NCBI RefSeq assembly: GCF_004348445.1
Contig: NZ_SMKV01000015.1
Location: forward strand, 1 to 64,000
DNA: 64,000 bases
Reading direction: 5' to 3'
DNA from: Saccharopolyspora aridisoli
GTDB lineage: Bacteria; Actinomycetota; Actinomycetes; Mycobacteriales; Pseudonocardiaceae
The translations under genes and the position numbers were made by a program. Numbering within the stretch: the stretch's first letter is position 1; each line of letters starts with the position of its first letter. This document shows positions 62,056 through 64,000 of the stretch, in pieces. The notes under the pieces are model-generated. The model was not told where the DNA came from. It saw only the letters and a program-made list of their open reading frames with translations, and did not search any database.

Positions 62056-62829
62056 ATGTTCAAGAGGTTGATGGCGGCGGTCGGCGTCGGCGGCGCCGAC
62101 GTGGAGACCGAGCTGCACACCCCGGGTGTGCAGCCGGGAGGTCAGGTCCACGGCGTCGTGCGGTTGCGCGGCGGCGAGGTCCCGCAGCAGCTGGACGGTG
62201 TGTCGGTCGAGTTCGTGACCCGCGTGGAACGCGAGGTCGACGACGACGAGGTCGAATCGGTGCGCGGCTTCGGCCGGCAGCGGGTCGGGGAGGGCGTTGC
62301 CCTGCAGCCGGGCCAGGTCGTGGAGCTGCCGTTCCAGGTGACGGCCCCGATGGAATCCCCGATCACGTTCTACGACGGCCGGCACCTGCCGGGCGGTGAG
62401 GTCGCGATCCGCACGAGGCTGGAGATCAGCGGCGCGGTCGACGCCACCGACACCGACCCGGTCGGAGTCGGCGCGCTGCCCGCTCAGCACGTCCTGCTGG
62501 AGGCGGTGGAGCGCCTCGGCTTCCGCTTGCACCGGGTCGACTGCGAGGCGGGCCACCTGCGCGGAACTCGTCAGACGTTGCCGTTCTACCAGGAGATCGA
62601 GTTCTACGGCTCCCCGAACTACCCGCGCCTGAAGCAACTCGAAGTCACCTTCATCGCGGGTCACGACGGCCTCGACATGATCATCGAAGGGGACAAGAAG
62701 GCGGGTCTGCTCTCCAGCGGCCGAGACCTCACCAACGTCCTCAACATCGACTACCAGGCGATTCCCCAGGTCGACTGGACGGCCGAACTCCACAACCACC
62801 TCGCCCGCATGGGCAGCGGCTGGCTGTGA
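62056..62829 (+). CDS. Spo0M-like arrestin-fold protein
   Basis: The 257-residue protein begins MFKRLMAAVGVGGADVETEL and has the Spo0M/SpoOM beta-sandwich pattern (GGQVHGVVRLRGGEVPQQLD, VELPFQVTAPMESPITFYDG, VAIRTRLEISGAVD) and a C-terminal part with LKQLEVTFIAGHDGLDMIIE. Spo0M is a sporulation-control protein in Bacillus; in actinobacteria its role is unclear. ATG 62056 is used because the family starts with MFKxL; GGGG lies just upstream. Confidence 0.88.
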   Translation: MFKRLMAAVGVGGADVETELHTPGVQPGGQVHGVVRLRGGEVPQQLDGVSVEFVTRVEREVDDDEVESVRGFGRQRVGEGVALQPGQVVELPFQVTAPMESPITFYDGRHLPGGEVAIRTRLEISGAVDATDTDPVGVGALPAQHVLLEAVERLGFRLHRVDCEAGHLRGTRQTLPFYQEIEFYGSPNYPRLKQLEVTFIAGHDGLDMIIEGDKKAGLLSSGRDLTNVLNIDYQAIPQVDWTAELHNHLARMGSGWL

Positions 62830-62835
62830 CCTCGA

Positions 62836-62864
62836 GCGGCCGCGGTCCGGCGGGTCGCGGCCGC
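62836..62864 (+). terminator. Terminator of the spo0M-like gene
   Basis: A 9-bp perfect GC stem (62836-62844 with 62856-62864) with an 11-base loop begins 7 bases after the stop; no T tract. The remaining 200 bases before the MFS gene show nothing recognisable. Confidence 0.6.
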
Positions 62865-63065
62865 CACGAACCGCTCTCGGGCCTCTCGGCTGCGGTCCGG
62901 GAGCGGTTCACGTTGCAGGCACGGGCTTTCGTCGTTCCGACGAGAGGGTGACGAGCGTGTCGACCGCTGCCCGAAGGCCGCTGACCGAAGATGTGGTCGC
63001 CCCGGGCAGTTCTGGTCCGAACCGTCCATGATCGACGTCGGTCCTAACCCGTCGGCGTGGTGACC

Positions 63066-64000
63066 TCACGGACGCGCAGGGGAGGCCTGGTCCAACGGGA
63101 GATCTCGGACCTGACCGAGGGGTGAGCTCAGCAGCCAAGCCGACGACAGCAGAACCCCCGCGCCGGTGATCCACAAGGTGGGCCGCATTCCCAGCTGCGT
63201 GGCGCTCACGCCTCCCAGCAGCGCCCCGAACGGCGCCGTTGCGCGGAACATGAACCGAATCGTGGCGTTCATCCTGCTCATCATGTGGTCCGGGCACAGC
63301 GCCTGGCGGGAGCTGACCTCCGCGATGTTCAACGCGACCAGGCTGAACCCGCTGATCAGGCCGCCGACGGCGAACCAAGTGAGGTGCCGGCCGGGTCCGG
63401 TCAGCGGTACCAGCAGCATCCCGGCTCCGATGCCGATGATCGCCATCCGCACCAGACGCGCTTGCCCGATCCGCCGCGCGATGGCGCCCGTGGTCAGCGC
63501 GGCCGCCACCGCTCCGAGCGGGCCGACGCTGGTGAGCGCCCCGACCTCCCCGGGCGTCAGTCCGATGTCGACGGTCAGGAAGGTGACTGTGATCGCGACG
63601 CTCCCGGCCTGGAAGAACACGACGCTGGCCCCGCTGCACGCGATCGCGCGGAGGAGCCTGTGGGTGAAGACGAACCGAAGTCCCTCCTGGATCTCGCTGA
63701 TCAACCGGCGGTCGGTTCGGCGCTCCCGCCGGGGTTCGGTGCGCTTGATCGAGCGCAGCCACGCGGCTGACCACACGAAGCTCAGGGCGTCGACGACGAT
63801 CGCGAGGGGAGCGGTCAGCCACTGGACGAGCAGCCCGCCGGCGGCAGGCCCCGAGACCTCGGCGATCGAGATGTTCATCTGGAGCTTGGAGTTCCCCTCG
63901 ACCAGGTGCGCGCGCTCCACCAGCCGCGGCAGGTAGGTCTGGTGCGCGACGTCGAAGAAGACGGTCAAGACGCCGGTGACGGCCACTGCCGCGTACAGGT
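63066..64000 (-). CDS. MFS transporter, EntS-like, N-terminal part beyond window
   Basis: The 311 visible residues are the later helices of a 12-helix major facilitator of the MFS_3 (enterobactin/macrolide exporter-like) group: VFFDVAHQTYLPRLVERAHL, EVSGPAAGGLLVQWLTAPLA, a cytosolic loop with basic residues (RTEPRRERRTDRR) and MNATIRFMFRATAPFGALLGG. The frame continues past the right edge, so about 100 N-terminal residues are missing. The substrate is unknown. Confidence 0.85.
   Translation of the reverse strand, partial: LYAAVAVTGVLTVFFDVAHQTYLPRLVERAHLVEGNSKLQMNISIAEVSGPAAGGLLVQWLTAPLAIVVDALSFVWSAAWLRSIKRTEPRRERRTDRRLISEIQEGLRFVFTHRLLRAIACSGASVVFFQAGSVAITVTFLTVDIGLTPGEVGALTSVGPLGAVAAALTTGAIARRIGQARLVRMAIIGIGAGMLLVPLTGPGRHLTWFAVGGLISGFSLVALNIAEVSSRQALCPDHMMSRMNATIRFMFRATAPFGALLGGVSATQLGMRPTLWITGAGVLLSSAWLLSSPLGQVRDLPLDQASPARP

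Overview
The window is high-GC actinobacterial chromosome. The likely source is a member of the Pseudonocardiaceae, with Saccharopolyspora the best guess. This is inferred from three things: a SigR/RsrA pair and a Bpa proteasome activator typical of actinobacteria; two F420/FMN-type luciferase-like oxidoreductases; and a full galactan/arabinan wall gene set with no mycolic-acid genes, which fits wall chemotype IV without mycolates. No tRNA, insertion sequence, prophage or CRISPR array was seen. The window opens inside a 5S rRNA (end of an rrn operon) and closes inside an MFS transporter gene.

Region 1 (0-12.6 kb) is housekeeping: 5S rRNA and terminator, a SpoU methyltransferase, a WS/DGAT-type acyltransferase coupled to a DUF6912-like gene, a lipoprotein, rsgA-aroA, two tandem SRAP genes coupled to a small hydrolase, a YbaK deacylase, sigR-rsrA with a SigR-type promoter, an orphan DevR-like regulator, a DoxX protein and a macrodomain protein.

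Region 2 (12.7-23.7 kb) follows the gene order of the Mycobacterium tuberculosis Rv3838c-Rv3811 segment: pheA, histidine phosphatase, zincin-like protein, septum-formation protein, serS, HAD hydrolase and secreted PGRP amidase. Between them lie a frameshifted maleylpyruvate-isomerase-like gene and a YgiB/YgiC-like pair.

Region 3 (23.9-53.6 kb) is the arabinogalactan locus, matching Rv3809c-Rv3780 order. It holds a GT87 glycosyltransferase, then glf, glfT2, a PAP2 phosphatase and ubiA. After a PhoD-like phosphatase comes a leftward block: two Emb arabinosyltransferase homologues, a GtrB-like glycosyltransferase, GtrA, and an FAD oxidoreductase at its end. Next are a methyltransferase, a 594-bp structured non-coding stretch, and dprE2 with two tandem dprE1 genes. 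A divergent GtrA, a third Emb, glfT1-wzt-wzm and bpa follow. Together they would make galactan on decaprenyl lipid (Glf, GlfT1, GlfT2), export it (Wzm/Wzt), make decaprenyl-phosphoryl-arabinose (UbiA, PAP2, DprE1, DprE2) and polymerise arabinan outside the membrane (Emb). No aftA, aftB, fbp, pks13, fadD32 or accD4 is present here.

Region 4 (53.7-64 kb) is mixed accessory sequence: an aminotransferase-like protein without its PLP lysine, a quinone oxidoreductase, a secreted M28 peptidase, a DHFR-fold protein, an unknown secreted protein, a TetR regulator divergent from a TetR-like protein lacking an HTH, a Xre protein, an LLM oxidoreductase, a Spo0M-like protein and a partial MFS transporter.

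The observations most worth following are the tandem DprE1 paralogues, one with Thr at the benzothiazinone-reactive Cys position; the Emb-Emb-GtrB-GtrA-oxidoreductase block; the conserved long SigR isoform; and the palindromic intergenic region near 42.1 kb.
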